Source of the DNA: Marsupella aquatica
Lineage: Eukaryota; Marchantiophyta
DNA length: 64,000 nucleotides
Assembly (NCBI GenBank): GCA_973895155.1
Contig: OZ316891.1
Location: 18,600,001-18,664,000 of the forward strand
Reading direction: 5' to 3'
In this document: piece after piece, positions 46,694 to 59,819 of the stretch
Numbering within the stretch: the stretch's first letter is position 1
Layout of the letters: the number at the start of each line of letters is the position of its first letter
Notes under the pieces: generated by a model
What the model was told of the DNA's origin: nothing
Database searches by the model: none
What the model saw: the letters and a program-made list of their open reading frames with translations, nothing else
Made by a program: the position numbers and the translations under genes

Positions 46694-47396
46694 ATGGCAC
46701 GGGCTACTGCTGCCTGGCTGGATCCAAAGTTTGCCCATAAAGAGCACCTTCGCATGGATCCCCCTTATTGTTTTGAATGTGATGAGGGAGGTACTGTTTT
46801 GTTCTGCGATGGGCCTTGCAGTCGTCATTTCCATTACTTAGTTGTTGGGCAGGATCTTGAGGAGCCTGATGGCTATGGGTCTGAGTGCACACGCGTTGCC
46901 ATTTCTAGAGGGCATGATTGGGCCAAGGAGTGGCTCTATGAACTCTGCCAGCAGAACCGAGGTCGTTGCTTAGTTTGCTTGTGGACTACTTGGCCGAACC
47001 CTAAAGCCCACTACAGATGAGCCCCTTGTGGTTCAATGTGCACAAGATGATTGCTTTTCTTTCTATCACGTGGGTTGTCTGCGGACCATACTGAGGGCAA
47101 GGGAGTTGCCTCTCTTGGGGTATGCAGAGAACTTAGATGCACATCCCGCTGCTCTGATATGCCCAAGGCATTATTGTGATGTTTGCAAGGAGTATTGGGA
47201 TGGCATCTGGGAATTTATCCAGTATCGTAGGTGCCCTCGTGCGTGGTGCAGGGATGAGGGACCAAAGGCAGACAAACACCTCAAGAGAGGGGTGAAGGGT
47301 AGAGAAACGTGGGATATTGGTCCATGGCGTATGGTGTACTGCAATCACCATGTCATTCCAGAGGGTTCTGAGGTGCCACCACATGATTTCAAATAG
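46694..47396 (+). pseudogene. EDM2-like composite PHD zinc-finger ORF of a CACTA element, frameshifted
   Basis: From the ATG at 46694 the product reads MARATAAWLDPKFAHKEH, then CFECDEGGTVLFCDGPCSRHFH and RGRCLVC. One extra base at about 46977-46982 shifts the frame; the other frame gives GLLGRTLKPTTDEP and continues as VVQCAQDDCFSFYHVGCL, ICPRHYCDVCKE, YRRCPRAWC and MVYCNHHVIPEG to the stop at 47396. The order of Cys/His pairs matches the intact ORF at 59820-60479 and the PHD module of plant EDM2. The ORF stands upstream of a Tnp2 gene in the same orientation. The frameshift and the stops in its Tnp2 neighbour mark a dead element. Confidence 0.75.
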
Positions 47397-48733
47397 ATCA
47401 TAATTAAGCCTTCAGTTGTGTAGAAAACACTGCATAGTACAAAGTATACTGAACTTAAAATGGGCTAAGGACTTATGGAAGTATACTGGACATAAAAAAA
47501 TGGACTAAAGGGGTAGAGTGGAGCACCTGAGTTTTGGGTTGGATGAAAATGGAGTACTGTGTGAAGTTGGATTCAATGGACTAAGCTGAATTGGACTAAA
47601 GTAGGATGATTGTATGAAATGCAAGGGTCTTGGGACCAGGGGTGAGACTGTTTGCCCTAGAGTAGAGCAACACTTCGTGGAGAAAGACCAGTATCAATTT
47701 TGATTGTATGATGACTGTTAAGAGTGTCAGTGGCAAACATGTGAAGAGCCTGAATGGAGATACATAACAAAAATACTAAAAAACATCACACTGACCTGAG
47801 CAAGACCTAAAATCCACCCAAGGTCTTAAAATTTTTGTTGTCCCTTTTTAGGGATCTGGCCGTAAGAAGGCAAACTTCACTTAATGTCTTTCAAGTATTG
47901 TAGTACTGCCTTTCTAAACCCACAGCCTTAAGAACGCTCTCAACCCGGGTCTCTGAACTTTCTCAAACTTTCTCATTTTTGATAATTTTGAAGACTGAGT
48001 GTGTATTTCATTCTTACTACTGCACAAAAACACTATATGTTTAATTAAATATGTACATTACATGAAACCCTTTCAGGCCCTTGTCCATATGTATCCTGAT
48101 TTGTGCGGGGATGATGAAATGTTGTGATCTGGAATCTATTCTAGTACCTGCCCACAACAAACTGCCTTGATGAAGAGGATCATTTCAACAAATGAATTCA
48201 AAAGACAAAGAATGAAGGAGGGGATTGTTGGACATTATGATTAATGTTTGTTATTGTACTCACTGTTTTGAAGGGTCTGAGATTGTTGACTACTGTGAAC
48301 ACCCTTGCCCTAAATCTGGTTGAGGTAGGCCTTTATTTGGTTTTGTAAACTTGTGTCATTTTGATTTGTACAATTCAGGTCTCCTTCAAATACCCAATGC
48401 CACTTACAATATGAAATGAGATTAGGTAACGTATCCAAGTAAATAATTTCTGATCAAGTTGCTAATATGTCATCTGTTTACCTGTTGTTGGCATGCATGA
48501 ACTATTCTATTGGCAAACGGGGCTAAAGTGGGAGCTGCCTTTACCTCAGCTGGAGTCCAGTACCTCAAATGTATGTCTAATTCTTCACTTGTGCACACAT
48601 TTGCTTCACATGACGCTCTAGAAGATGGTATGGAAGGGTTTTGGAGTTGTCTAGAACAATTCATATGCTCTACAAGATGTCACAGAAGAAAGATGTGGCA
48701 CAATTGTGTTTTTGATTAGGTAGTGCTGCAATC
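47397..48733. other. Gene-free spacer between the PHD ORF and Tnp2
   Basis: I see no gene. AT-rich, with frequent stops in all frames. In the minus-strand element the equivalent spacer is about 600 bp. Confidence 0.45.
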
Positions 48734-50877
48734 ATGGCTTCTTCTAGCCAGGCTGGGTCACATAACACTGCATATACAACAAAGGCAGACAACCTGAGAA
48801 GTTTACCTCTTTCCCATCCACGTCGAATACAGCGTCGTGATGATAACTTATGGGCTCGGGAACAGACAGCTTGCTCTGGTAGTGTTGATCATAGAATGTA
48901 TTGCTCTTGCATGGAATGCAAAGGGATTGTTAAGACTACTCGAAAGACCAGTCGACAACATCTTCTTAAATAAGGCCGCTACCCTGCCTGTCGAGTGTGG
49001 GTAGGAGAGGGTGAAGATTCTTTTGATGAGGAGTGGAGATCCAATTACATCCGTAACTCTGGTCCAGAGGCACTGAGGGTAGAAATGTCTCGAGAGGCAT
49101 TCCACTCAGGCCAGCCATCAAGAGATGTTGAAGAGCAGGTCAGAGTTTTACTTTAGGAGACATTGGCAAGAGCTTCTGAAGAGTCTGGCGAATATGTGGA
49201 TAATGATCCTCCTTTTGATATAGATTCAATGTTTCAAAATGATGAGAATGAGGCAGATCCACCCTCTGCTGAGACCAGGGCTGAGGACACACCTACAGCA
49301 GGGCATCCTATAAATCCTGTCCCTCTGCAAGGGTCTTTAGAAGAAGCCATGAAACCCTTATTTCCAGGCAGTAAGACAGATGTAGTTTCCTTCATGTTGT
49401 TGTTTTTAAACATTTGTCACAACAATAGGTTCTCGAACATGGGAGTGAATGCCATGCTGTCTTTGTTGACTGAGCATGGAATGCCAACAGAGTACACTCT
49501 CCCTAAAAACCTATATGCTGCAAAACAATTACTGAGAAAATTGGGTTTAGACTATGAGAGAATCCCAGTCTGTGAGAATAGATGTATGTTATTTAGAAAT
49601 GAGACTGCGGAGTTGGACAATTGTTCCAAGTGTAATCAGCCAAAGATGAAGTTAGTGGGGAATTCTTTACAGCCTGTGAAGGTCTTGAGATATTTCCCTA
49701 TAATCCCTCGATTGAAGAGATTGTATGCCACTAAGGGTACATCTAAGCTAATGACTTGGCATCATGAGAACAAGAGCAAGGACAACATGGTCCGACATCC
49801 AGCAGATTCAAAGGCATGGAAACATGTGGACACAGAGATCGACCCTACTTTTGCTGCTGAGCCAAGGAATGTGCGAATGGGATTGGCACTTGATGGGGTA
49901 AATCCATTTGGGAATAATTCTACTGCCTGGTGGTCTACATGGCCAATCCTGCTGTTGAATTATAATATCCCTCCTTGGCTTTCTACAAATAAGTTCTTTG
50001 TCATGCTGGCTCTTCTAATTCCAGGTCCTGTGTCTGTAAGCGAGGAACAATTTGATGTATACATGGCTCCACTTGTGGATGATCTTGAGACATTATGGTC
50101 AGAAGGAGTAGATTGTTTTGATGTTCTACCAAGGCTAGGATTGCAGCACCAGTTCAAGCTAAGGGCTTCAGTATTGTGGACAATCAATGATTATCTTGCA
50201 TATGGATTAGTCTCTGGCCAACAACATGCAGGGTACAAAGGATGTGTGGTTTGTGGGCCAAATTGTGTGGCACATGGTTCAAAACAGTTGGGCAAGTTAC
50301 TGTTTGGTAGCCATCGTCGCTGGTTACCACAGAGGCACTATTTTTGCAAAGAGGAAGTGGAAAAATACTTTAATGGTGAGGTAGAGGCACGAGCTGCATT
50401 GTGTAGAGTGTCCAGCTCTTATAGAAAACGTTGGGGAGAAAAGACCGCTAAATATGTGGAGAAGAAACAAGGGAATGCGCTGGATGATGAAAACTCTCCA
50501 GTAAAGAAGAATGGAGTGAAGAAGGTTACTGGATTATACAAGCTGCCGTACTGGAGTGTAAGTATCTGGTTTCCCATACTGAATCCCTCAGTGTGTATTA
50601 ATGTTAAGTAGCAAAGAGTAACATTTCTTATTCTAACTTAGTTTGTACTGAACTGTGCGTCCAATGCAGAAACTTCTCATCAACCATTGTTTGGATCCCA
50701 TGCACTGTGAGAAGAATCTTGCACACAACATTGTGCACACTATTTTGGGGACAAAGGATACTCCTTCTGTTTGAGAAGACATGAAAGTCATGGACATGCG
50801 GGAACACCTGTGGCTAGTTCCAAATCCAGATCCAAAAAAAGATTCAAAGATCATGCTGCCAGCCCCATACTGCCTTA
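48734..50877 (+). pseudogene. CACTA Tnp2-type transposase, broken and truncated
   Basis: The product is closely similar to that of the intact gene at 55226-59219: a Transposase-associated domain (WAREQTAC..DHRMYCSCMECKG), then the Tnp2 core (LALDGVNPFGNN, GYKGCVVCGPNC). Exon 1 ends at 50557 (GTAAGT) and exon 2 starts at 50670 (KLLINHCLDPMHCEKN). In-frame stops are TAA at 48971-48973, TAG at 49154-49156 and TGA at 50772-50774. The gene is cut off in ...LPAPYCLT by the terminus of another CACTA element at 50878; the remaining DUF4218 and DUF4216 parts are absent downstream within the window. Confidence 0.9.
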
Positions 50878-51640
50878 CACTAGTAGAAAACAATGTATTT
50901 TATGACCGAAACAATGACTATTAATCAGGTCTTTTTAACAAAACAATGACAATTGTTCTCGTCTTTCCAGACACGTCACAACGGACATTTTGGTCACGGT
51001 CCTTTTGGACAAATGACGCTAAAAACATGTGGTCATTTCATACTATCCTAAATGACCATTTTTATGATATGGTCATAAATGTTGAACGGTCCAAAATGAC
51101 GACACAAATCACCATCGACGGTCAATTGCCGTTGACCGTCGATGGTCCCCATACCCAATCACACAATGACACGTGGCAATAAAAAAACAAATAACATTGG
51201 TCATTTTGGACTTGTCCAAAATGACGTACATTATATAACAAATCAAATAGTGACACGTGGTTCAAAGAGGATTCACCATTTGGCAATATATTTGGGTCAT
51301 TTTGGACGTGTCCAAAATGACTATAGTATAAACAAGTCATATTGAGACACGTGGTTCAATTGGGAGAAGACACGTAAAGATACACATTAGTCATTAATGA
51401 CATGTCTTGAATGACATAAAGTGAGTCATAGTGGACTTGTTTATAATGACCATGAGAAAGGTCATTGTATATGTCATTCTTTGAATCATTTAGTCTATGT
51501 CTTTAATGACCAGAGTTGAGTCATATTGGTCACAAAGATAGTTGTGAATAATGACCATTACATCAGTCATTCTAGCCAGTCATTTAGTCATTCAAGCCAG
51601 TCATTCAGACGAAGTATTCAATGATTTGGAGAAATTCAAA
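50878..51640. mobile_element. Terminus and subterminal repeats of the minus-strand CACTA element
   Basis: CACTAGTAGAAAA begins at 50878, a classic CACTA terminus, preceded by TTA as the probable 3-bp target duplication. The next 750 bp carry many GGTCATTTTGGAC / GTCCAAAATGAC motifs, several as near-perfect palindromes (for example about 51200-51225 and 51296-51321), and GTGACACGTGG repeats. This is the 3' end of the element whose TnpA-like gene ends at 51960. The opposite terminus is not visible in the window. Confidence 0.8.
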
Positions 51641-51959
51641 TTTAAGTGATCATGATAGATAAAACTTGATGTCAATCAAAAATCATATATTACAAAGCCA
51701 TTCAATAGAGTTGCTAAATGAAAACTTAAAGAAACATTCGATATATATCACAAATCCAATTGATATTCATACAAGATACCTTCATAAGTCTCACGGTAAA
51801 TATTGAACTCAATGCAAATTTATGAAACAAAATTACATTGACATCAATAATATTAGATTGTCAATTGTTACAACCTGACATACCAATCACTCTGCATGTT
51901 TATAGAAAAACAGAGTTGTCATTCTATCATGTCTATTGTTTCTTGATAGAGTGCTATTT

Positions 51960-54843
51960 CTATTGCTTCTTAAGCAATCTAGAGTTCCATAGGGCATTCA
52001 TCCCTTTCACATCAGATAATTTAGACTGGTTCTCCCCTGAATTGGCAAATGGCAATGCCACATCTACAAACACTTCAATCACACGCACTCGCAAGAAAGG
52101 GCTTTCAAAATCTGCACAATGAAACTTATCTTCTCCTGGCAGCCCTGTCACCTCACCTTCTGCCACTATCATGGAATTGTCCACAACGCTCTTCATCTTC
52201 ACCAAATCTCCTCTTGCAAACTGTGAACAACACATTTTGTTAAAAATGCAATAAACAGAAATTGAAAGATAGAAGAACACTCAAATCAAACACACATTTA
52301 CCTTTGCAACGGGGTTAGGAGACTGCATTGGTTTCTTCTGTGCAGGTGATGCATTTGCTGAGGATCCTTTCTTCCTTTTCTTCTTTCCCTTTCTAGTTGA
52401 TGGAGTGTCATCCTGTTCACTTGGAATGGGAGTTTCTTTTGGCAACTCAGATGATTCTGGGGTTACATCTGGTGTCAACTGAGTCGACTTATCCTCTGGC
52501 AACTGAAAGACATCTGAAATGGCTTCTTTGGGCAACTTAGATGGCAAAAGGTTCACTTCCAATTCAGTTTGCTTTAGAGTACTGTTAGCTGTGTCAGTTG
52601 GTCTTCCCTGCGACACAGGAGGCTCCCCTAAAGATGCTGTCATAAAACACACACAAAAGAAATGCATAAACAAACATGTATACACCAGCAACATATAATC
52701 ACACTAAAAACATGCAAGAACATTATAAACATGCAATGACATATACACATCACAATAATTACATTGAATGGACAGTGTATACATGATAGAGAATTTTACC
52801 TTCATTATCGCCTGAAAAAGTAAGAGATCGCTTTCTACTACCTTGTTTGGTAGTTGTAGTCAACTTACTGTGACTAGGCACAACTGTTGGAACTTGTGCA
52901 TTACTGGGGTGATGTGCCATCCACGTAGTCATCATGTTTGTCAACTCCCTCACAGTGCCTTTCAACTCAGCGACATCCAATTTCACAGCCCCAATGGCAG
53001 TGATCTCTTCTTTTGAATGTGGGGTCTGTAAATGAACCACAAACCAACACAACAGTCTCACTGTCAAACTTACAAACGACACAACACTGGCTCTGTCAAA
53101 TGGAGAATGATGTACAAATCAAATTGGTATGACAATACTCACAGCTGATCCATGTCTGTTTCCTTGCCCCAGTAAGCTAGCACTTTTACCCTCCCCACTT
53201 GCCAATGATGGGCTCACCTTTGCTCCCACAAAACTACCAGTCTGACCTTCTGCACTTGCCAATGATGGGCTCATTGTCACCTTTGGCAATGAACCCTGAC
53301 TACCATGGTTTTCTTTCAGGTCAGATATACCTGGGCTTGATCCTCTCTTCTGCTTCTGTTCAAACACACAATGAATGAGAAATCACAGAGTTTGTTTTCA
53401 TCAAGATTCACAAACAAGACAGAATTGATAGTGAAAATGATAGACAATTTACCATTCTCTTTGCTGCTGCAGCATGCCCTCCCCTTCCAAAGTGAGAGGT
53501 ATCTTGCACTCGTGCTCTTTTATCAGTCATCTGTTTACTCAAAGATATCAATGCTGGACTGGTAAAATGAGATACCAAAGCTGCCCATTTCTTTGGATCA
53601 ACACCAGATGGCCCAAGTTTGGTTGGATCCTCATTGCAAACTTTCTTCCAATAAACATGCATTTTATGGCGCTCTCTCTTCAATATGCCACGACAATGAC
53701 TCTGGAATTTGGTGTTAATAAATTCCCCACCCACATACTCCCACTCAGCTGCCATGTTATTCCACACTGTGGTTGTATGAACTTGTGGATGATCAGTCCA
53801 TTTTGGCTTTGATACATCAAAGACTCTGAGTACGTTGCCACGAAGTTCCTCCAGCCAGTATTGTTTGTTGCCATCAGAATCATCAATATCATTGTCATAA
53901 ATCTGCATTTCACAGACAATGTCAGATCATAACTCTGGAATTTATGCAGAGTCCAGGTTTTATACACACAACAACAGAGAGGATCAGATTTGTCTAAATC
54001 TACAAACAAGTACAATACTCACTTTAATGTGTTTGGGCACCTCTCCGCAATCCCTTCGTTGTTTGGCAGTATTATCAAACTGCTTCTTAGCATGCCTTCG
54101 TTCCCTGCGCATCTCAGAGGCCCCTCCTGCAATGCACACACATGCATTCAATCAAAAAATATGTACATGATTGAAAAGTTGAGCAAATGTACTTGCATAT
54201 GCATGACGAGCAGATTGTGTATTACCTGAAGATCCTCTGGAATGTAGTACATCAGATTGACCTGATCTGCCTTCAGATGCTGATGGAACCACTAAACAAA
54301 CACACAACACCAAAGCACTTCAATTAATTTCATTTCCAAGTAGAATATCAACTTCCAAACACACCTGAAAAGTAGAACAGTACAATCCACTCACTTTCAT
54401 ATAAGAGTCCAGTGTCTGGGTCTTTCCAACATCTCACTAGCCCACCTCCACCAGGCCCAGTCTTCTTAGGACCACGATTTTGTTTCTGTACCTACATCAT
54501 GGACAACGTAAGCATATCAACATATAATTTGAAAAAGGGACAAGGATCCCTTCCTATTAGGATGATGAAGTTCAAGCATTACCTGTTGTGCACTCTCTGG
54601 TTCTGACCCTCCAATGTCAGAATCCTCAGTGTCATACTCAGAAGGAGAACCATAGCCATCATCACCAAACTCTGCCATGTTCACCTTGGTAACTTCTGAT
54701 AGTCTAGAGCTCCTCCTCTTTGGCAATGTTTCAGTTGAAGTACCTTTCACCAAAGCAGGCTTTCCTCTCTCTCGTTGTACATGTGTGGTTGGGCCTCTAA
54801 GGAACAAAGCAATCATCAACATACACCAATGCAGATCAAACAT
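51960..54843 (-). CDS. TnpA-like protein of the minus-strand CACTA element (multi-exon)
   Basis: At least eight exons on the minus strand, approximate limits: 54815-54555, 54490-54400, 54290-54230, 54125-54020, 53905-53450, 53355-53145, 53030-52800, 52640-52300 and 52220-51960. The 53905-53450 exon encodes a Transposase_24 (Ptta/En/Spm) type domain (YWKKVCNEDPTKLGPSGVDP, KWAALVSHF, HFGRGGHAAAAKRM). The last exon has a TNP1-like domain (GDLVKMKSVVDNSMIVAEGE, VEVFVDVALPF) that is typically the C-terminus of such proteins. An acidic stretch lies near the N-terminus and a Ser/Pro/Lys-rich linker between. In En/Spm the equivalent protein binds subterminal repeats and helps transposition. The first exon and exact start are uncertain. 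Confidence 0.7.
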
Positions 54844-55225
54844 ACATGCAAAATGAATCTACAACACCGTAACACTAGTACTTATGTACAGGATCCATAC
54901 TAGTATGAGACCAATCTGGAATATGAAAACAGAACATGAACCTGACAACTCCATCTACTGAATCAAATTTGCAATAGACATATCAACACACACATCAGCT
55001 TGCAGTCTGGCCCCAATCCTAGATCACGCATAATTCTGACATTATGCTCTATGTTCCGATTTCGGGCCTCCTCATAAGGATTCACAGAATGTGACAACCC
55101 TTGCAATCTTCCTTTCACAGGCTGCATTCACCAACTGCACAAATGGGTAAACCATTAGTCTGATTTCATAAATAGTCCATACATGTAGTCCATCTATGGA
55201 CTTCACACACCTAGCTAAAACCTAT

Positions 55226-58200
55226 TCACTGCTTAGGCCTGCCCTTTCTTGCAGATCCCTCTGCATCTCTGCCTCGTTTGGGACCAGTACTTGGTCCTGG
55301 ATTTTCTCTGGACCTACAGGCCTTAGCCAATTCGATGTGTAATTTGGCATTGTTTTCCATTGTAGCATGGAAATCAACGTCTGTGTAATCACCTAACACC
55401 CTTGTGGACCTGGATTCTTTGTGGAGGATTGTTCTCCATGCTATCCCCTTCTCATTGGGGTGGAAGAAAACCTGCTCCACTTGCTTTGGGAAAACGTAAT
55501 CCATTTTCTTGGACACACCCAGTTCTCTATGGAAATTCACCTGCCAAAGACCAGACTTGGTATACCTCATACTGGCAGAGGATTTAGGAGTCCATGATGG
55601 ATCTGCCCATTTCCCTTTGAAAAGAATCACCTCTTTCCTCAAGCTGCCATAATTCAGTACCAAGATATCTGTCAAGGCCCCTACATACTGTACAGATTCT
55701 TCTATGGTTGCACCAGACCTGTCCACTCGCTTCTCAGTGAATGTAGAAGCCATCCCAGAATCAAAAGTGCTGAAAGCACCAGAATCACAATCACTCAAAC
55801 ACCCCAAGGATGGAATAGTCCTCCAATGGTGCCCATAGGCTCTACATGCCCTATACAGTCGTGCCTTCAAACTAGGTGGTGTGGAGTATGCAGATAGTAA
55901 TGACCGCTCAGACTCTTTCTCAAAATTATGGGTATTGACTAATGTTTGAAACCATTCCCTGAAAGGTGGCAATTCTTGGCAGTCTACGGGAAATTCCACT
56001 GGTTTTCTTCGATTGGCAGGCTTCCTCATCCACTCCTTCCGGAAATCCACTCTTCGTTTGGTAACAGTCTCATTGGTAGCATCATATATCCTGCATGGCA
56101 ACAACAACACTGAAGACATTAGTGCACGATCCACCATGAATATACAAACACAATGGGGAAACATAATTATGATCCATATGCCTAAGGATAGGAGAGTTTC
56201 TAGGGTTTATGTACCTATACCATGGAGCCACTGTCTCTTCATTCTCTAATATATAATGATGCATGGCCATCATTTCAGACCAATCCAAAGTTATCGCCTT
56301 TGCAGCCCCTTCCAAAACAATGCCTGCAACGCCAGCATCCTCCTCCAACTCCCAGGTTCGTTTTCCCTCTCCCTTTGCATCAATCATGTATTCAGAAAGA
56401 AATCCCAAAGACTCATCTAATACATAGCCTTCAGCCATAGAAGCCTCTGGACGTGCCTTGTTTCGTACATAACCCTTCAATACCTTCAGGTTCCTCTCTA
56501 TTGGGTACATCCATCTGCCTGTAACTGGGCCACACAAGTCTAATTCCTCCACTAGGTGAATCATTAAATGGGTCATGACATCAAAGAAGCTTGGTGGAAA
56601 ATGGATTTCCAAAATGCAGAGAGTGAATGCAACATCCATCATCAAATTCTCATACATTGAAGGGTCCCACACCTTCGTACAGATCTGGCGATAGATATTG
56701 CTCACCCCAGCTATGGCCAAGCGAACCCCTTCATCAAGTAATCCCATTGTTGCCAGAGGGAGAATCTGTTGCATGAGTTGGTGGAAATCATGTGATTTCA
56801 ACCCAGAGAGTTTCTTGGATTTTGTAACACACTTTGCCAAAGAACTTGAAAAACCAGTGGGCCCTTTCAAGGTCAATAAAACCTCCAAGAACCTTGTTCT
56901 TTCCTTCTTGCTCAGGCAATATGGGGCTGGGGGCATCAACAATTTGTCATCCTTACGCTTGGGAGCTGGATTGGGTACAAGCCATAGGTGTTGGCGCACC
57001 TGTAAGAGCTTCATGTCTTCTCTCACAGAAGGAGTGTCCTTGGTCCCAATGATAGTGTGCACAATGTTGTGTGCAAGATTCTTCTCACAGTGCATGGGAT
57101 CTAGACAATGGTTAATGAGTAGTTTCTGCAGTGGACACACAATTCAGAAATTAGGGCATTGAATACAACTTTTGGCATCACTGGGCAGTAGTTTGTGCAG
57201 TGGACACAATTCAGAAATTAGTGCATTGAATACAACAATTACAAAATCTGGGCTACAGGAAGTATATGAAGAGAATATATTTCAAAGTCATATGAAGAGA
57301 TTGCAGAAATTCATTGTAGTAGTATGGAGTCTTACATTCCAATAGGGCAACTTGTACAGACCAGTAGCCCTCTTCACTCCATGCACCTTTATGGGGCATT
57401 TCTCATCCTCAACCTTGGTTCCTCCCTTCTTCAAATATTCTGTTGTCTCGTCTCCCCACTTCTTTCTATCAGAGCTTGTCATTCTACACGGTGCAGGTCG
57501 ACTCTCAATTGCACCATCAAAGTATTGTGCACTATCTGGTCTACGAAAAAGATGCCTTGCTGCTAACCATCGACGGTGGCCACTGTACTCTAATTTCTGC
57601 AAGTGCTTAGAACCACGTGCCACACATTCTGGCCCACAGATGACACATCCTTTGTATCCAGAGTGTTGTTGTCCAGATATTAAACCATATGCAGGGTAAT
57701 CATTGATTGTCCACAATAGCACAGCCCTAAGGTTGAAGTGTTGAGACAATCCTGGGCGTGGCAATTTGTCAAAGCAGGGCACTCCTTTCTTCCACAACAG
57801 CTCCAACTCCTCATAGAATGGGCCCAATATTATGTCTAGCTGTTCCTCTGTTACTGAATCAGGTCCTGGAATCAGCATAGCTAGCATGACAAAGAACTTC
57901 TTGGTGGTAAGCCAAGGAGGTAAATTGTAATTCAACAACAGTATTGGCCAGGTAGACCAAGCTGTGGAATTATTCCCAAAGGGATTCACCCCATCAAGTG
58001 CCAACCCAAATCGCACATTCCTTGGTTCAGCTGCAAATTCCCGATCAATATTTGTATCCACATGCTTCCAAGCCTTTGAATCTGCTGCGTGCCGAACCAT
58101 GTTGTCTGTGCTTCTATTCTCATGATGCCAAGTCATGAGTTTAGATGTACCAGCAGTGGCATACAATCTCTTCAACCTGGGAATTATAGGGAAATACCGC

Positions 58201-59219
58201 ACTACCTTCCTTGCCTGTAATGAATTCCCCACTCTCTTCATCTTGGGCTGCTGACACACTGAACAGTTTTCTAACTTGGCATTCTCACCCCTAAAGAGCA
58301 TACAACCTTTCTCACAGACAGGGATTCTCTCATAATCCAAGCCAAGCTTTCTCAATAACTGCTTTGCAGCATATAAGTTCTTGGGCAGATTATGCTCTGT
58401 AGGCATACCATGCTCCCCCATCAAAGACAACAATGCATTCACTCCTTTGTTTGAGAATCCATGGCCATGACAGATGTTCAGCAGAAGCAACATGAATGAC
58501 ACAACATCTATTTTGCTGCCTGGGAACAAAGGTTGCATTGCTGCATCTAAAGATAACTGTGCAGGATCAGTCTCCACAAGAGTTTTGGAGGTTTCAAGGG
58601 GGTTTACAGGATGGGCACCTCCTTCACTCTCATCATCCCCAAGTACAAAATCCAAGTCAAAACGGTCCTGATCATCTAGCTCATGCTCAGGGGATTCTTC
58701 ATTGGTTCTCAGCAACGTTTCTTCCAGTAGAGCCCTGATATGTTCTTCGACATCTATAGTTGGATGTTCTTGAACATCCACAGTTGGATACTCTGGAACA
58801 TCCACAGTTGGATACTCTGGAACATCTACAAATAAATGTTCTTCAACATCTACAGTTGGCTGTTGTGCACAGGTTGCCTGCTGAAGGTTTGCTACCCTCA
58901 ATGCCTCAGGGCCATGTTGTGACGTGTAGTCAGCACCCCACTCTTCATCAGAAGAGTCCTGTCCCTCTCCCACCCACACTCGACATGCAGGGTACCGACC
59001 ATGTTTAATAAGGTGCAGTCTAGCAGTATTCCGATTAGTCCTATAATTCCCTTTGCAGTTCACACAAGGGCAATACATCTTATGGTCCCCACTCTTGTGG
59101 CAGGCCTTCTGTTCTCGAACCCACAAAGCATCATCACGATGTTGTACTCTAGCTGGATGGAAGAGCGGCAACTTTGGAGTTCTACCCACACCTAACATAT
59201 TCTGTGGCAATTGTGCCAT
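55226..59219 (-). CDS. CACTA Tnp2-type transposase, apparently intact (1,219 aa)
   Basis: Three exons, 59219-57336, 57125-56215 and 56090-55226, join in frame (YWN to KLLINHC; WYR spanning the second junction to IYDATNE) with GT-AG introns and no internal stop, 1,219 residues. Order of domains: Transposase-associated Cys-rich domain (residues about 30-85, DHKMYCPCVNCKG), an acidic linker with VDVPEYPT-type repeats (about 120-155), the Tnp2 core (LALDGVNPFG at about 406; GYKGCVICGPEC), LDPMHCEKNLAHN, a DUF4218 domain (GLKSHDFHQLMQQ, LCGPVTGRWMYPIERN) and a C-terminal DUF4216 domain. It cuts and moves CACTA elements by binding the terminal repeats. The start ATG is the first in frame. Upstream lies the EDM2-like ORF, downstream the TnpA-like gene. 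Confidence 0.93.
57126..57240. repeat. Two direct copies of about 58 bp inside Tnp2 intron 1
   Basis: TGCAGTGGACACA and CAATTCAGAAATTAG and GCATTGAATACAAC occur twice in a row (about 57126-57175 and 57190-57238). Duplicating the acceptor region would give two potential CAG acceptors; the one at 57126-57128 preserves the frame. Confidence 0.7.
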
Positions 59220-59819
59220 GCTAGCTTGATTGAAATTGTATTCAAACTATGATTTTCAAACTGAATCAGAGTGACATGCATACAAAATTGGGCCTACCGT
59301 CACAGTTGTACAACCGATGCCAACCACAGTCCAATTGCTCAAACCCACAGAGCCCAGTTTCTCAAATCCACTGTAGTAGGGCACCTTCTCCTTCTTGCAT
59401 ACAAATAGAGCATCACATACAGTGTCATCAGAATGATACTATGAACGTAAATCTCTGTGCCTTCATCATTTCCAGTATTTGTTTGCCTATTAGGAATGTG
59501 AGTAGACAGGTCTGGAATAAGTAACGTTTGTGACACCAGTGACAAATTTACAAGTGAAGTTTAGACATCAATATGGAGGAAAGTCACACTCAAAGCACAT
59601 GCTTGAAAATCGGAATCCTACCCTGGAAAAGATAATAAAGTTGATTTCTCAAAATTAATTGCCTCAATCCGCAATGCACTGTCGTAGAGTGTGTATACAT
59701 GAGGAGTTCATCAAACTGCATATAAATAGTCCACATGTTTTAGCACTCTGAAAATTGTTTAAGTCCACGTGAAACCATCAAAAAGCTCTATCTCAAGTTT
59801 GTGTTCCATCCAGCCTCAA

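Noticed and set aside
54412-54606. Plus-strand ORFs across the TnpA-like and Tnp2 genes
   Set aside because: They are shadows of minus-strand exons with recognisable transposon domains.
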